From assembly GCF_018531465.1 (NCBI RefSeq), contig NZ_JAHDTF010000011.1:124001-188000 (forward strand): 64,000 nt of DNA. Reading direction: 5' to 3'. The translations under genes and the position numbers were made by a program. This DNA comes from Sphaerisporangium fuscum. GTDB lineage: Bacteria; Actinomycetota; Actinomycetes; Streptosporangiales; Streptosporangiaceae. The notes beneath the pieces were generated by a model. That model did no database searches. It was not told the origin of the DNA and saw only the letters and a program-made list of their open reading frames with translations. This document shows positions 27,699 through 35,953 of the stretch, in pieces (within the stretch, counting starts at the first letter, position 1; each line of letters opens with the position of its first letter).

Positions 27699-28729
27699 GC
27701 GCCGCCCCTCATCCTGCGGACGGCGACCAGCAGGGCCGGCGCCCCGATGAACGCGGTCACGACGCCGACCATCAGTTCCTGCGGGCGCAGCACGACCCGT
27801 CCCACCACGTCGGCCGCGAGCAGCAGCGCCGGGCCGGCGACGGCCGAGAAGGCGATCTGCGCGCGGAAGTCGGCGCCCACCAGCGCCCGCACCACGTGCG
27901 GGACGGCCAGGCCGACGAACGCGATGGGGCCGGTCGCCGCGGTCGCCGCCGTGCTCAGCAGCGTCGCCGCGAGAAGCCCGCCCGAACGCACCAGGGCGGG
28001 GTTCGCGCCGAGCGCGGAGGCGGACTCCTCGCCGAGCGCGAGCGCGTTGAGACCCGAGCCCAGCGGCACCGCGAGCAGCAGGCCGAGCACGGCCGGGGGC
28101 AGCACCGAGACGAACACGTCGAAGTCCCTGCCGCCGAGCGCCCCGACGACCCAGTAGCGGTAGCTGTCGAAGACGCGCGGCTTGCCCAGCGCCACCGCCT
28201 GCACGTACGCCGTCAGCACCGCCGAGACGACCGCCCCGGAGAGGACGAGCCGCGCCGGCCCCGCCCCGGACCCGGCCGCGCCGATCACGTACACGAGCAG
28301 CCCGGCGAGGAGGGCGCCCGGGAGCGCCCACCACACGGCGGCCGCCTGCCCCGAGGCGCCGAGGAACGCCGTCGCGGTGACGATGGCCGCCGACGCGCCC
28401 GCGGTGATCCCGAACAGCCCCGGATCGGCGAGGGGGTTGCGGGTCACCCCCTGCAGGAGCGTCCCGGCCACGGCGAGGCAGAGCCCGGCGAGCAGGCCGA
28501 GCGCGGTCCGGGGGTAGCGGCTCTCGACGACCGCGGTGGTGGCGGGGTCGGCGGTGCCGCCGAGGACGCGCAGGACGTCCCCGAACGCGGTGGGACGGCT
28601 GCCGAAGGCGATGCTGGCCAGCACGGCGGCCGCGAGCACGGCGAGACCGGCGGCCAGGATGACCGCCTGCCGGGTCGCGCCGCCTCTCGCGCGGGCACCG
28701 CCCGGCAGGGATGTGCTGTGGGTGACCAT
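27695..28729 (-). CDS. Iron-siderophore ABC transporter permease (FecCD family)
   Basis: 344 residues. FecCD signature YPRTALGLLAGLCLAVAG and TRNPLADPGLFGI at about 69-100, and GPIAFVGLAVPHVVR near 265. It is the first permease, 15 bp after the binding-protein gene. Confidence 0.93.
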   Translation of the reverse strand: MVTHSTSLPGGARARGGATRQAVILAAGLAVLAAAVLASIAFGSRPTAFGDVLRVLGGTADPATTAVVESRYPRTALGLLAGLCLAVAGTLLQGVTRNPLADPGLFGITAGASAAIVTATAFLGASGQAAAVWWALPGALLAGLLVYVIGAAGSGAGPARLVLSGAVVSAVLTAYVQAVALGKPRVFDSYRYWVVGALGGRDFDVFVSVLPPAVLGLLLAVPLGSGLNALALGEESASALGANPALVRSGGLLAATLLSTAATAATGPIAFVGLAVPHVVRALVGADFRAQIAFSAVAGPALLLAADVVGRVVLRPQELMVGVVTAFIGAPALLVAVRRMRGGA

Positions 28730-28744
28730 GGAGGGTGTGCGGCC

Positions 28745-29767
28745 TCAGCCGTGGAGGGTGGAGACGGCTTTGTCGATCAGCGGCAGGTAGCGGTCGACCA
28801 CCCAGGGCACCGTGAGCGGGTTGATGATGGACGACGCGGTGACGAAGGAGTTGTCCTCGCTCGCCACGACGGCGCCGCGCTTGACCGCGGGGATCGCCGC
28901 GTACAGTTTCTGCGCCTGGATCTCGGCGCGGGTCCTGCCGTCCATGTAGAAGGTGAAGACCAGGTCGCTGCCGGCGAGCTTCTGGGCGTTCTCCAGGCCG
29001 ATGACCGCGGAGGCGGTGCCCTCGGTCTCCTTGAAGGTGTTCACCACCGGGTCCACGGTGAGCCCGAGGGAGGAGACCATCTCGACCCGCTGCTCCTCGG
29101 GCATGAACACGCCGAGTGTGCCGGGGCCCGTGGTGTAGATGTAGGAGAAGGTGACGCTCTTGTACCGCGGCCGCGACGCGGCCGCGTCGGCGAGCCGCTT
29201 CCTGACCTGCGAGATCAGCGTTCGTGCCTCGGCGGGCTTGCCGAGGGCCTTACCGATGATCTCGATCTGCTGGTCCCACCTGGTGCTCCACGGGAGGCCG
29301 GGGTAGGCCACCGTGGGCGCGATGTCCGACAGGATGGCGTACTGCTCCTTGGTGATCCCGGACCACGGGGCGAGGATCACGTCCGGGTCGAGTTCGACGA
29401 TGGTGTCGAAGTCGATGTCCTCCCCGCCGGTGAACTGCTTGGGCAGGATGCCGCCGGCCTTGGTCACCGCCTCGTGGATCCACGGCAGGTATCCCGTCTT
29501 GTCGCTGCCCCAGGGGTAGCTCTCGATCCCCACCGGCGTGTCGCCCAGGGCGATGGCGGTCTCGGCCGATCCCTGCCCGAGGGTGACGACGCGTTCGGGC
29601 CTCTTGGTGATCTTCGCCTGGCCGAGCGCGCTGTCGATCGTCACGGGGAACGCCGCGCCGCCGGTCGCGGCGGGCGTGGCCGCGCTCTCCTTCTCGGCGC
29701 CGGAACAGCCGCTGAGGGCCAGCACGGCTGCGAGGGCGATCGCCGGGAGCGTGTACCTGAACGGCAT
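28745..29767 (-). CDS. Iron-siderophore-binding lipoprotein (FepB/FecB type)
   Basis: 340 residues. The lipobox LALSGC places the lipid-modified Cys at about residue 21. The Peripla_BP_2 fold follows, beginning PVTIDSALGQAKITKRPERVVTLG, with the long bridging helix around EQYAILSDIAPTVAYPG. It is the first gene of the uptake operon and carries an iron box upstream. No siderophore synthesis genes are in the window, so it may import a siderophore made elsewhere or by other organisms. Confidence 0.93.
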   Translation of the reverse strand: MPFRYTLPAIALAAVLALSGCSGAEKESAATPAATGGAAFPVTIDSALGQAKITKRPERVVTLGQGSAETAIALGDTPVGIESYPWGSDKTGYLPWIHEAVTKAGGILPKQFTGGEDIDFDTIVELDPDVILAPWSGITKEQYAILSDIAPTVAYPGLPWSTRWDQQIEIIGKALGKPAEARTLISQVRKRLADAAASRPRYKSVTFSYIYTTGPGTLGVFMPEEQRVEMVSSLGLTVDPVVNTFKETEGTASAVIGLENAQKLAGSDLVFTFYMDGRTRAEIQAQKLYAAIPAVKRGAVVASEDNSFVTASSIINPLTVPWVVDRYLPLIDKAVSTLHG

Positions 29768-29867
29768 GGGTGTTCCTCGTCATTCATGGGCAGGGGACGG
29801 CGTCCGACTCAGGAAAAGGGGAGGTCGAGCCGAAGAGGTCGCGCCGGCGGAGCTCCCGCAGCGCGAT

Positions 29868-29886
29868 TTAGGTAAGGCTAACCTTA
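29868..29886. promoter_or_regulatory. IdeR/DmdR-type iron box
   Basis: TTAGGTAAGGCTAACCTTA matches the consensus TTAGGTTAGGCTAACCTAA at 17 of 19 positions. It lies 101 bp upstream of the siderophore-binding protein gene, so the operon is predicted to be repressed when iron is plentiful. Confidence 0.93.
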
Positions 29887-29999
29887 ATGCTGATCCGATT
29901 TCAAACCCATGACGGGGAACGCGTGGAGGGCCGTGCCGCTCCGCGGGCGCGTGCGGGCCACCCCGGGTGACGGGGGAGCGGTGCCCTCCGGTCGCGTCC

Positions 30000-30587
30000 T
30001 CAGCTCGGCGAGGAGAACAGGGCGCCCAGCGCGAGGTCGGCGATCTGGCGCAGCTCGTCGCGGCCGCGGCCGCTCGCCGCCTGCACCGCGATGCCGTCGG
30101 TGATGGTGTGGACGAGCCGGGCGAGGGTGGCGGGGTCGTGGCCCGCGGGCAGGTCGGACGCCTGCTCGAACCGCCGGCGCAGGGCCACCTCGCCGGCCTT
30201 CCGGGCGGCGATGGCCGCCTGGCGGGCCGGCGCCGAGGCCGGGCCGCAGGCGTGGACGCTGTTCACGCTCAGGCATCCCGGAGGCGTGTGCGGTCCCGTG
30301 GTCAGCTCGACGGCTCCGCCGACCATGCGGGCGACGACCTCGCGCGCGGTCGGGGCCGTCAGGGCCTCGGCGGCGAAGGCTCCCGGGCCGGTGATGTAGC
30401 GGTCCAGGACCTTGGCGAACAGCTCCTCCTTGTTGCCGAAGGCCGCGTACAGGCTGGGCCGGTTGATGCCCATCGCGGCCGTCAGGTCCGACAGCGAAGT
30501 GCCCTCGTACCCCTGCCGCCAGAACACCTCCAGGGCGCGGTCGAGTGCGGCGTCGACGTCGAAGGCGCGGGGGCGGCCGCCTGCCAT
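30000..30587 (-). CDS. TetR/AcrR-family transcriptional regulator
   Basis: 195 residues. The N-terminal HTH spans about 6-55 (AALDRALEVFWRQGYEGTSLSDLTAAMGINRPSLYAAFGNKEELF, quoted only as a landmark in parts: start AALDRALEVF, end NKEELF). The C-terminal half resembles the YcdC/TetR_C_16-like group, with a PGCLSVNS segment near 105 that often carries a reactive Cys. It diverges from the oxidoreductase gene; two similar inverted repeats lie between them. The effector is unknown. Confidence 0.87.
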   Translation of the reverse strand: MAGGRPRAFDVDAALDRALEVFWRQGYEGTSLSDLTAAMGINRPSLYAAFGNKEELFAKVLDRYITGPGAFAAEALTAPTAREVVARMVGGAVELTTGPHTPPGCLSVNSVHACGPASAPARQAAIAARKAGEVALRRRFEQASDLPAGHDPATLARLVHTITDGIAVQAASGRGRDELRQIADLALGALFSSPS

Positions 30588-30610
30588 GCCGGAACCTCCT
30601 CAAAGTTTTT

Positions 30611-30622
30611 TACCTATCAGTA
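30611..30622. promoter_or_regulatory. Candidate TetR operator half-copy (TACCTATCAGTA)
   Basis: An imperfect inverted repeat 24 bp upstream of the tetR start, related to the better copy at 30663-30676. Confidence 0.5.
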
Positions 30623-30662
30623 CATTACCTCTTGAACTCCCGGCTCCGCCTCCCTTAGTTTC

Positions 30663-30676
30663 ATACCAATCGGTAT
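30663..30676. promoter_or_regulatory. Candidate TetR operator (ATACCAATCGGTAT)
   Basis: ATACC/GGTAT inverted repeat 20 bp upstream of the oxidoreductase ATG. Together with the TACCTATCAGTA repeat it probably controls both divergent genes. Confidence 0.62.
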
Positions 30677-30696
30677 ACAACTAGGGGGTCATCCGT

Positions 30697-31773
30697 ATGA
30701 TCAGAGTCGGAGTCGTCGGAGCGAGCGGCTGGGCGGGCGTCTCGCACCTGCCCGCCCTCGCCGGGCTGGCGGAGTTCGGCGTGACCGCGGTGGCGACGAC
30801 CAACCAGGCGAGCGCCGACAAGGCGGCGGCCGCGCACGGCGTCCCTCTCGCGTTCGGGGACGCGGCGGCGCTCGTCGCCCACAGCGACGTCGACCTGGTC
30901 GTGGTGTCGGTGAAGGCGCCCGGGCACGCCGCGATCATCAGAGCCGCGCTGGAAGCACGCAAGCACGTGCTCTCCGAATGGCCGCTGACCGTCGACCACG
31001 ACGAGGCGGGCGAGCTCGCCGAGCTCGCCGAGGCCGCCGGAGTGGTCCACGCCGTGTGCCTGCAGGGATATCAGTCCCCTGACGCCCGCTTCGTCGCGGA
31101 CCTGATCGCCGAGGGCCGCATCGGGCGTCTGGAGTCGGCCATCATGGTCGCCTCGGGGGCTCCTCTGGGCGGCCCGAGCATCCCGCCGGAGCTCGAGTGG
31201 AGCACCGATCCGGCGGGAGGCACCACGGTGCTGACGATCATGGCCGGTCACTTCCTGGCGACGTTGGAGCGGATGGCGGGTGAGCTCGTGGAGGTGTCCG
31301 CCAGGCTGCCCCGGCCGCATGACAGGGTCGCCGTCGCCGGGACCGGCCGGACGGTGGCCAACCTGGTGCCCGGCCACGTGCTGCTGCACGGCACGCTGCG
31401 GGACGGCGCCACGGCGTCGGTCGCCGTACACGGAGGGAGCGGCGGTCCGGACGGATTCCTCGTCAAGCTGGTCGGCTCCAAGGGCACGCTGACCGTCACC
31501 CCGACCGAGCCGGGCAAGTACCTGCACTGGACGGACTGGGACATCCGCGTCGACGGCGAACCGGTGAAGGTGCCGGACACCTACCGAAGCGTCCCCTTCG
31601 ACCCGGCCGCCGGACCCGTCGCCAACGTCGCGGCCCTCTACCAGGAGATCGCCCGGGCGATCGAGGAAGGACGCCTGCCGCGGCCGAGCTTCCACACCGC
31701 CGCTCGCCTCCACCGGCTACTGGCGGCCATCGAGGCCGCGGCGCTGAGCGGCGGCACCGAGCGGATCTCCTGA
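30697..31773 (+). CDS. Gfo/Idh/MocA-family oxidoreductase (Gal80-like)
   Basis: 358 residues. The N-terminal NAD(P) Rossmann fold starts IRVGVVGASGWAG. The EKP motif that usually holds the catalytic Lys reads SEWPLTVD at about 92-98, so Lys is replaced by Trp. This is a feature of Gal80-like and some non-catalytic members. The C-terminal domain has PPELEWSTDPAGGTTVLTI (about 165-183). It is probably the target of the divergent TetR. Function could be redox or regulatory; the missing Lys argues for caution. Confidence 0.85.
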   Translation: MIRVGVVGASGWAGVSHLPALAGLAEFGVTAVATTNQASADKAAAAHGVPLAFGDAAALVAHSDVDLVVVSVKAPGHAAIIRAALEARKHVLSEWPLTVDHDEAGELAELAEAAGVVHAVCLQGYQSPDARFVADLIAEGRIGRLESAIMVASGAPLGGPSIPPELEWSTDPAGGTTVLTIMAGHFLATLERMAGELVEVSARLPRPHDRVAVAGTGRTVANLVPGHVLLHGTLRDGATASVAVHGGSGGPDGFLVKLVGSKGTLTVTPTEPGKYLHWTDWDIRVDGEPVKVPDTYRSVPFDPAAGPVANVAALYQEIARAIEEGRLPRPSFHTAARLHRLLAAIEAAALSGGTERIS

Positions 31774-31815
31774 ACCTCGCCGCGGGCACGGCGGGGCGAT
31801 GTGCGGAGAACGGGT

Positions 31816-32214
31816 CTAGGCCTTGCGGTAGTGCCGGGCCTCCTCGGCGGCGTGGACGACCTCCTCCAGGGTGGCGCCCGCGCCGGCCAGGACCGCGGCC
31901 GCTATGGCGCCCTCGACGAAGGGGACGTCGGCGATGACGATCGAGCCGGGCTCCTCGAACAGGCGGGCGGTGAGCACCGAGCCGCCGAGGTCGGGGATGA
32001 GGACGACGCCCCGCTGCCGGTCGACCGTCCTGATGGCCGCCGCGACCTTGTCGTAGCTGTTGCCGAACCCTCCCTCGTCGGTGCCGCCCGCCGGGACGAC
32101 GTGGACGTAGGAGCCGGCGATCTCCAGGGCCAGGGCGGCGGCCTCGGCCGCGAGCGCCGCGCTGTGCGAGACGAGGACGATGCCGACGATGTTCTCGGCC
32201 GGCGTACCGGTCAT
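31816..32214 (-). CDS. dhaM: PTS-dependent dihydroxyacetone kinase phosphoryl-carrier DhaM
   Basis: 132 residues, only the EIIA-Man-like domain. The phospho-accepting His lies in GIVLVSHS near residue 17. GGTDEGGFGNSYDKV and IPDLGGSV are family-typical. Some DhaM proteins also carry HPr and EI domains; this one needs HPr and EI from elsewhere in the genome. It passes phosphate to ADP bound in DhaL. It overlaps dhaL by 4 bp (ATGA). Confidence 0.93.
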   Translation of the reverse strand: MTGTPAENIVGIVLVSHSAALAAEAAALALEIAGSYVHVVPAGGTDEGGFGNSYDKVAAAIRTVDRQRGVVLIPDLGGSVLTARLFEEPGSIVIADVPFVEGAIAAAVLAGAGATLEEVVHAAEEARHYRKA

Positions 32215-32837
32215 ACGCCGGCTACCGACCGCAGGGCGCCGATGATGAGCGCGCTGGAGGCGGCGCCGGGGTCGAGATGGCCGATGCTGCGCTCGCCGAG
32301 GTAGCTGGCCCGGCCCTTGCGCGCCTGCATCGGGACGGTCGCCCGCGCGCCCTCCTCGGCGGCGGTCCGGGTGACGTCCAGCGCCTCCTCGGTCTTCAGC
32401 CCGCCGTGGGCGGCCTCGGTGAGGGCCCGCGCGGCGGGGGCGAGGGCGTCCACCATGGTCTTGTCGCCCTCGGCGGCGCCGCCGAGCTTGCGCACGCCGG
32501 CCACGGCCGCCTCCAGGGCCGCCGCGAGGTCGGCGAGCGTGATCTCCTGCTTGGAGCCGAAGGTGACCCCCATCTGCCGGAACGCCGTCCCGTAAAGAGG
32601 GCCCGCGGCGCCGCCCACCTTGCGGATCAGCGTCATGCCGGTGACGACCAGTACCCGCCCCGGGGTGTCGGGCGGGTCGGACGCCAGCGCGTCGACGGCG
32701 GCGACGAAGCCGCGGTGCAGGTTGGTGCCGTGGTCGGCGTCACCGATGGCGGCGTCGAGCCGCGTCAGCCGGTCACGGTTGTCGGTGACGACGCGGGCGG
32801 TCTCCTCGATCCAGGAGGCGAAGAACTGGGCGTCCAT
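32211..32837 (-). CDS. dhaL: Dihydroxyacetone kinase ADP-binding subunit DhaL
   Basis: 208 residues, all-helical. DAAIGDADHGTN (about 28-39) supplies the Mg-binding Asp residues; GGAAGPLYGTAF and ARKGRASYLGERSIGHLDPGA (given in parts: ARKGRASYLG then GHLDPGA) form the nucleotide cap. ADP is a fixed coenzyme rephosphorylated by DhaM. It lies between dhaK and dhaM in the usual order. Confidence 0.94.
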   Translation of the reverse strand: MDAQFFASWIEETARVVTDNRDRLTRLDAAIGDADHGTNLHRGFVAAVDALASDPPDTPGRVLVVTGMTLIRKVGGAAGPLYGTAFRQMGVTFGSKQEITLADLAAALEAAVAGVRKLGGAAEGDKTMVDALAPAARALTEAAHGGLKTEEALDVTRTAAEEGARATVPMQARKGRASYLGERSIGHLDPGAASSALIIGALRSVAGV

Positions 32838-32873
32838 GAGGTTGCGGCTCCTGTGACGGTCGGTCTGCTGCCA

Positions 32874-33869
32874 TCATCGGCCCCAGCGGAGCGCGGGGGT
32901 CTCCACCGGGGCGTCCCAGAGCCGGGTGAGCTCGTCGTTCAGCGTGCACACGGTGATCGAGAAGCCCTGCATGTCGAGGCTGGTGACGTAGTTGCCCACC
33001 AGGGCCCGGACGGGCTCGGCCCCCTTCTCCCGCATGTACGCGGCGACCTCGGCGAACACGATGTACAGCTCGGCGAGCGGGGTGGCGCCGGTGCCGTTGA
33101 CCATCACCAGGTTCCCCCCGGACAGGGGCCGGTCGGCGTGGATCGCGTCCAAGGCGAGGCGGGCGATGTCGGCGGCGGGCGCGGCGGGGGCGCGGGTGCG
33201 GCCCGGCTCGCCGTGGATGCCGATGCCGAGCTCGACCTCGTGGTCGCTCAGGTCGAAGGTCGGCTTGCCGGCGGCCGGAACCGTGCAGGCCGCCAGGGCG
33301 ACCCCGAACGACCTGCTGCGCGCGTTGACCTCCTCGCCGATCCTGGCCACCTTCGCCAGCGGCGCACCCGCCTCGGCCAGCGCCCCGGCGATCTTCTCGA
33401 CGAAGACCGTCGCGCCGGTGCCGCGCCGGCCGGCGGTGAACAGGGAGTCCTTGACGGCGACGTCGTCGTTGACGAGCACGGTGGCCACCTCGACGCCGTC
33501 CTCGGCGCACAGCTCGGCGGCCATGTCGAAGTTCAGCACGTCGCCGGTGTAGTTCTTCACGACGTACAGCACCCCGGCGCCGCCCTCGACCGCCCTGGTG
33601 GCCTCGGCGACCTGGTCGGGGACGGGCGAGGTGAAGATCTCTCCGGGGCAGGCGGCGTCCAGCATGCCGTACCCGACGAAGCCGGCGTGCAGCGGCTCGT
33701 GGCCGGAGCCGCCCCCGGAGACCAGCCCGACCTTGCCGGGGGTGGGGCACTGCCGGCGGTAGATGATCTTGTTCTCGAGGTCCACGCGGAGGAGGCCGGG
33801 GTGGGCCTCGGCCATGCCGGTGAGCGCGTCGGTGACGACGCTCTCCGGGCTGTTGATGAGCTTCTTCAT
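32874..33869 (-). CDS. dhaK: Dihydroxyacetone kinase substrate-binding subunit DhaK
   Basis: 331 residues. [19 protein letters not shown] (about 48-66) and the covalent hemiaminal His in GIGIHGEPG (H219) identify DhaK, which binds dihydroxyacetone. The ATG is preceded by GGGCGAGG. It is the first gene of dhaKLM, 36 bp before dhaL. It diverges from the GH114 operon across about 320 bp. No DhaR-type activator is nearby. Confidence 0.95.
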   Translation of the reverse strand: MKKLINSPESVVTDALTGMAEAHPGLLRVDLENKIIYRRQCPTPGKVGLVSGGGSGHEPLHAGFVGYGMLDAACPGEIFTSPVPDQVAEATRAVEGGAGVLYVVKNYTGDVLNFDMAAELCAEDGVEVATVLVNDDVAVKDSLFTAGRRGTGATVFVEKIAGALAEAGAPLAKVARIGEEVNARSRSFGVALAACTVPAAGKPTFDLSDHEVELGIGIHGEPGRTRAPAAPAADIARLALDAIHADRPLSGGNLVMVNGTGATPLAELYIVFAEVAAYMREKGAEPVRALVGNYVTSLDMQGFSITVCTLNDELTRLWDAPVETPALRWGR

Positions 33870-34188
33870 GACCTCGCCCCTCGGCCGGCGTTGGTGGCCT
33901 CGGCAGGATCTCTGCCCGTTGGTGCCATCCGGCAAGCGCGCTGCGCCCTGCCACTCGGCCGTAATCGACTCTTTATGCTCGAAACGCTTGAAGTTCACGC
34001 AGAAACGCGCAAATCTGAAGGGCATTCGAGGTAGGCCGGAAAGGAGACCCGATGCGCGTGCTGGCGTGAGCCCTGACGAGTACATGGGCCTCGCCACTCC
34101 GTCCGTCCCTGGCAAGGCGGCGCGGAGAGTGAGGAACAGCGCGCATGACGCCACTTCACCGGAACCTACTTGTTTGCGAGGAGTGTCC
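33870..34188. promoter_or_regulatory. Divergent promoter region dhaK / GH114
   Basis: 319 bp without a convincing gene. A locally AT-richer segment (about 33960-34030, containing CTTTATGCTCGAAACGC and AAACGCGCAAATCTG) is the likely promoter zone. I could not find a clear palindromic operator. Confidence 0.5.
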
Positions 34189-35043
34189 ATGCGGTTATCG
34201 CGGCTGACATCCATCATCGCGCTGACGGTCCTGTCCCTGACGGCCGTCCAGGCGCAGGCCCAGGCCGCCGCCCTGCCCGACCCGGTCGCCTGCTCGGGCT
34301 GCTGGAAGCCCGCCCTGCAGACCAGCTGGCAGTGGCAGCTCAAGAGCGTGCCCTCGGCTCCCTTCCTCGACGTGCAGATGTACGACATCGACGGGTTCAA
34401 CACCGGCAGCGCCCTGGTGAAGTCGCTGCACGACACCAAGGCCGGCCGCAAGGTCGTCTGCTACATCAGCGCCGGGTCGTACGAGAACTGGCGTCCCGAC
34501 GCCGCGCAGTTCCCGGCCTCGGTGCTCGGCAAGAACCTGGACGGCTGGGAGGGCGAGCGCTGGCTCGACATCCGCCAGTACGGCGGCACCCTCGGCACGA
34601 TCATGAAGTCCCGCCTCGACATGTGCAAGGCCAAGGGCTTCGACGCCGTCGAGCCCGACAACGTCGACGGCTACACCAACAAGACCGGCTTCCCGCTCAA
34701 GGCGGAGGACCAGCTGGCCTACAACACCTGGCTCGCCAACGAGGCCCACAAGCGCGGCCTGTCGGTGGCGCTGAAGAACGACAACGCCCAGATCCCGAAG
34801 CTGCTGCCCTACTTCGACTTCGCGTTGAACGAGCAGTGCTTCGAGTTCTCCGAGTGCACCACCGCCGACAACGGTGACTACGGCTACGACCAGTTCGTCA
34901 AGGCCGGCAAGGCGGTGTTCGAAGTGGAGTACAACCTGTCCACCTCAAAGTTCTGCTCCAAGGCCAACAGCCTGAACTTCAACTCCCTCAAGAAGAAGCT
35001 GGAGCTCGACGCGACCCCCCGAACCCCCTGCCGTGGCACCTGA
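34189..35043 (+). CDS. Secreted GH114 endo-alpha-1,4-polygalactosaminidase-family protein
   Basis: 284 residues. A signal peptide covers about 1-27 ([24 protein letters not shown] cut). The GH114 TIM barrel (about 35-280) has the usual markers: [12 protein letters not shown] near 66, [18 protein letters not shown] near 90, [23 protein letters not shown] (about 159-173, catalytic carboxylates) and VALKNDN. The family contains fungal and bacterial endo-alpha-1,4-polygalactosaminidases. GCGAGGAGTGTCC precedes the ATG. The PfkB gene overlaps its 3' end by 11 bp, so it leads a transport operon. Confidence 0.9.
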   Translation: MRLSRLTSIIALTVLSLTAVQAQAQAAALPDPVACSGCWKPALQTSWQWQLKSVPSAPFLDVQMYDIDGFNTGSALVKSLHDTKAGRKVVCYISAGSYENWRPDAAQFPASVLGKNLDGWEGERWLDIRQYGGTLGTIMKSRLDMCKAKGFDAVEPDNVDGYTNKTGFPLKAEDQLAYNTWLANEAHKRGLSVALKNDNAQIPKLLPYFDFALNEQCFEFSECTTADNGDYGYDQFVKAGKAVFEVEYNLSTSKFCSKANSLNFNSLKKKLELDATPRTPCRGT

Positions 35044-35953
35044 GTACGACCTGCTGGTCATCGGCGACGCCAACCCCGACGTGGTGCTCTCCGGAGCGCC
35101 ACGCCGGCCGGCGTACGGCCAGCACGAAGAGCTTGTGGAGCGCGGTGAGCTGGTGCTGGGCGGGTCCGGCGCGATCACCGCGCACGGGGCCGCCCGCCTG
35201 GGGCTGCGCACCGCCTTCGCCGGGCGCGTCGGGGACGACGCCGCCGGCCGCCTGGTCCTCGGCGTGCTCGCCGAGGCCGGCGTCGACACCTCCCACTGCG
35301 TGATCGACGAGCGGCCGACCGCGCTGACCGTCGTGCTGACCGAGGGCGCGGGGGAGCGGGCCATCCTCACCGCGCCCGGCTGCCTGCCGTACCTCACCGC
35401 CGCCGACGTGCCCGAACGGCTCGTCGCGGCCGCCCGGCACGTGCACGTGGCGTCCTACTTCCTCCAGCCGCGCCTGGCCGCCGGGCTGCCGGACCTGCTG
35501 CGGGCGGCGCCCGGTACGACCTCGCTGGACACCAACGACGACCCGTCGGGGCAGTGGCGGGGGCTCGAGGAGGTGCTCGCGGCGGTGGACGTGCTGCTGC
35601 CCAACGCCGCCGAGGCCCTGGCCATCACCCGTGAGGACGTGCTGGAGAAGGCCGCCGGGGCGCTCGCCGCGCGCGGCGTGCTGCCGGTCGTCAAGGACGG
35701 CGCCGCCGGGGCGCTGACCTGGCAGGACGGCGAGGCCGTACGGGTCCTCCCGCCCCACCTGCCGCAAGCCGGGCCGGTGGTCGACACCGTCGGCGCCGGC
35801 GACTCCTTCAATGCCGGATTCATCGCGGCCCGGCTGCGCGGCCTGGACCTTCGACAGAGCGTCCTGGTCGCCGCGGCGTCCGGGACCCTTTCGACCCGCG
35901 CGGCGGGTGGTACCGCCGCGCAGCCCACCTGGGACGAGGTGCACCTCTTGTGA
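35033..35953 (+). CDS. PfkB-family sugar kinase
   Basis: 306 residues with a GTG start inside the GH114 gene. LGGSGAITAHGAARLGLRTAFAGRVGDDAAG is the PfkB N-terminal block (about 43-73, quoted in parts: GGSGAITAHGAARLG then GRVGDDAAG). The second signature DTVGAGDSFNAGFIAA (about 247-262) carries the catalytic Asp and anion hole. It probably phosphorylates the monosaccharide released by the neighbouring glycosidases. Confidence 0.92.
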   Translation: MAPEYDLLVIGDANPDVVLSGAPRRPAYGQHEELVERGELVLGGSGAITAHGAARLGLRTAFAGRVGDDAAGRLVLGVLAEAGVDTSHCVIDERPTALTVVLTEGAGERAILTAPGCLPYLTAADVPERLVAAARHVHVASYFLQPRLAAGLPDLLRAAPGTTSLDTNDDPSGQWRGLEEVLAAVDVLLPNAAEALAITREDVLEKAAGALAARGVLPVVKDGAAGALTWQDGEAVRVLPPHLPQAGPVVDTVGAGDSFNAGFIAARLRGLDLRQSVLVAAASGTLSTRAAGGTAAQPTWDEVHLL

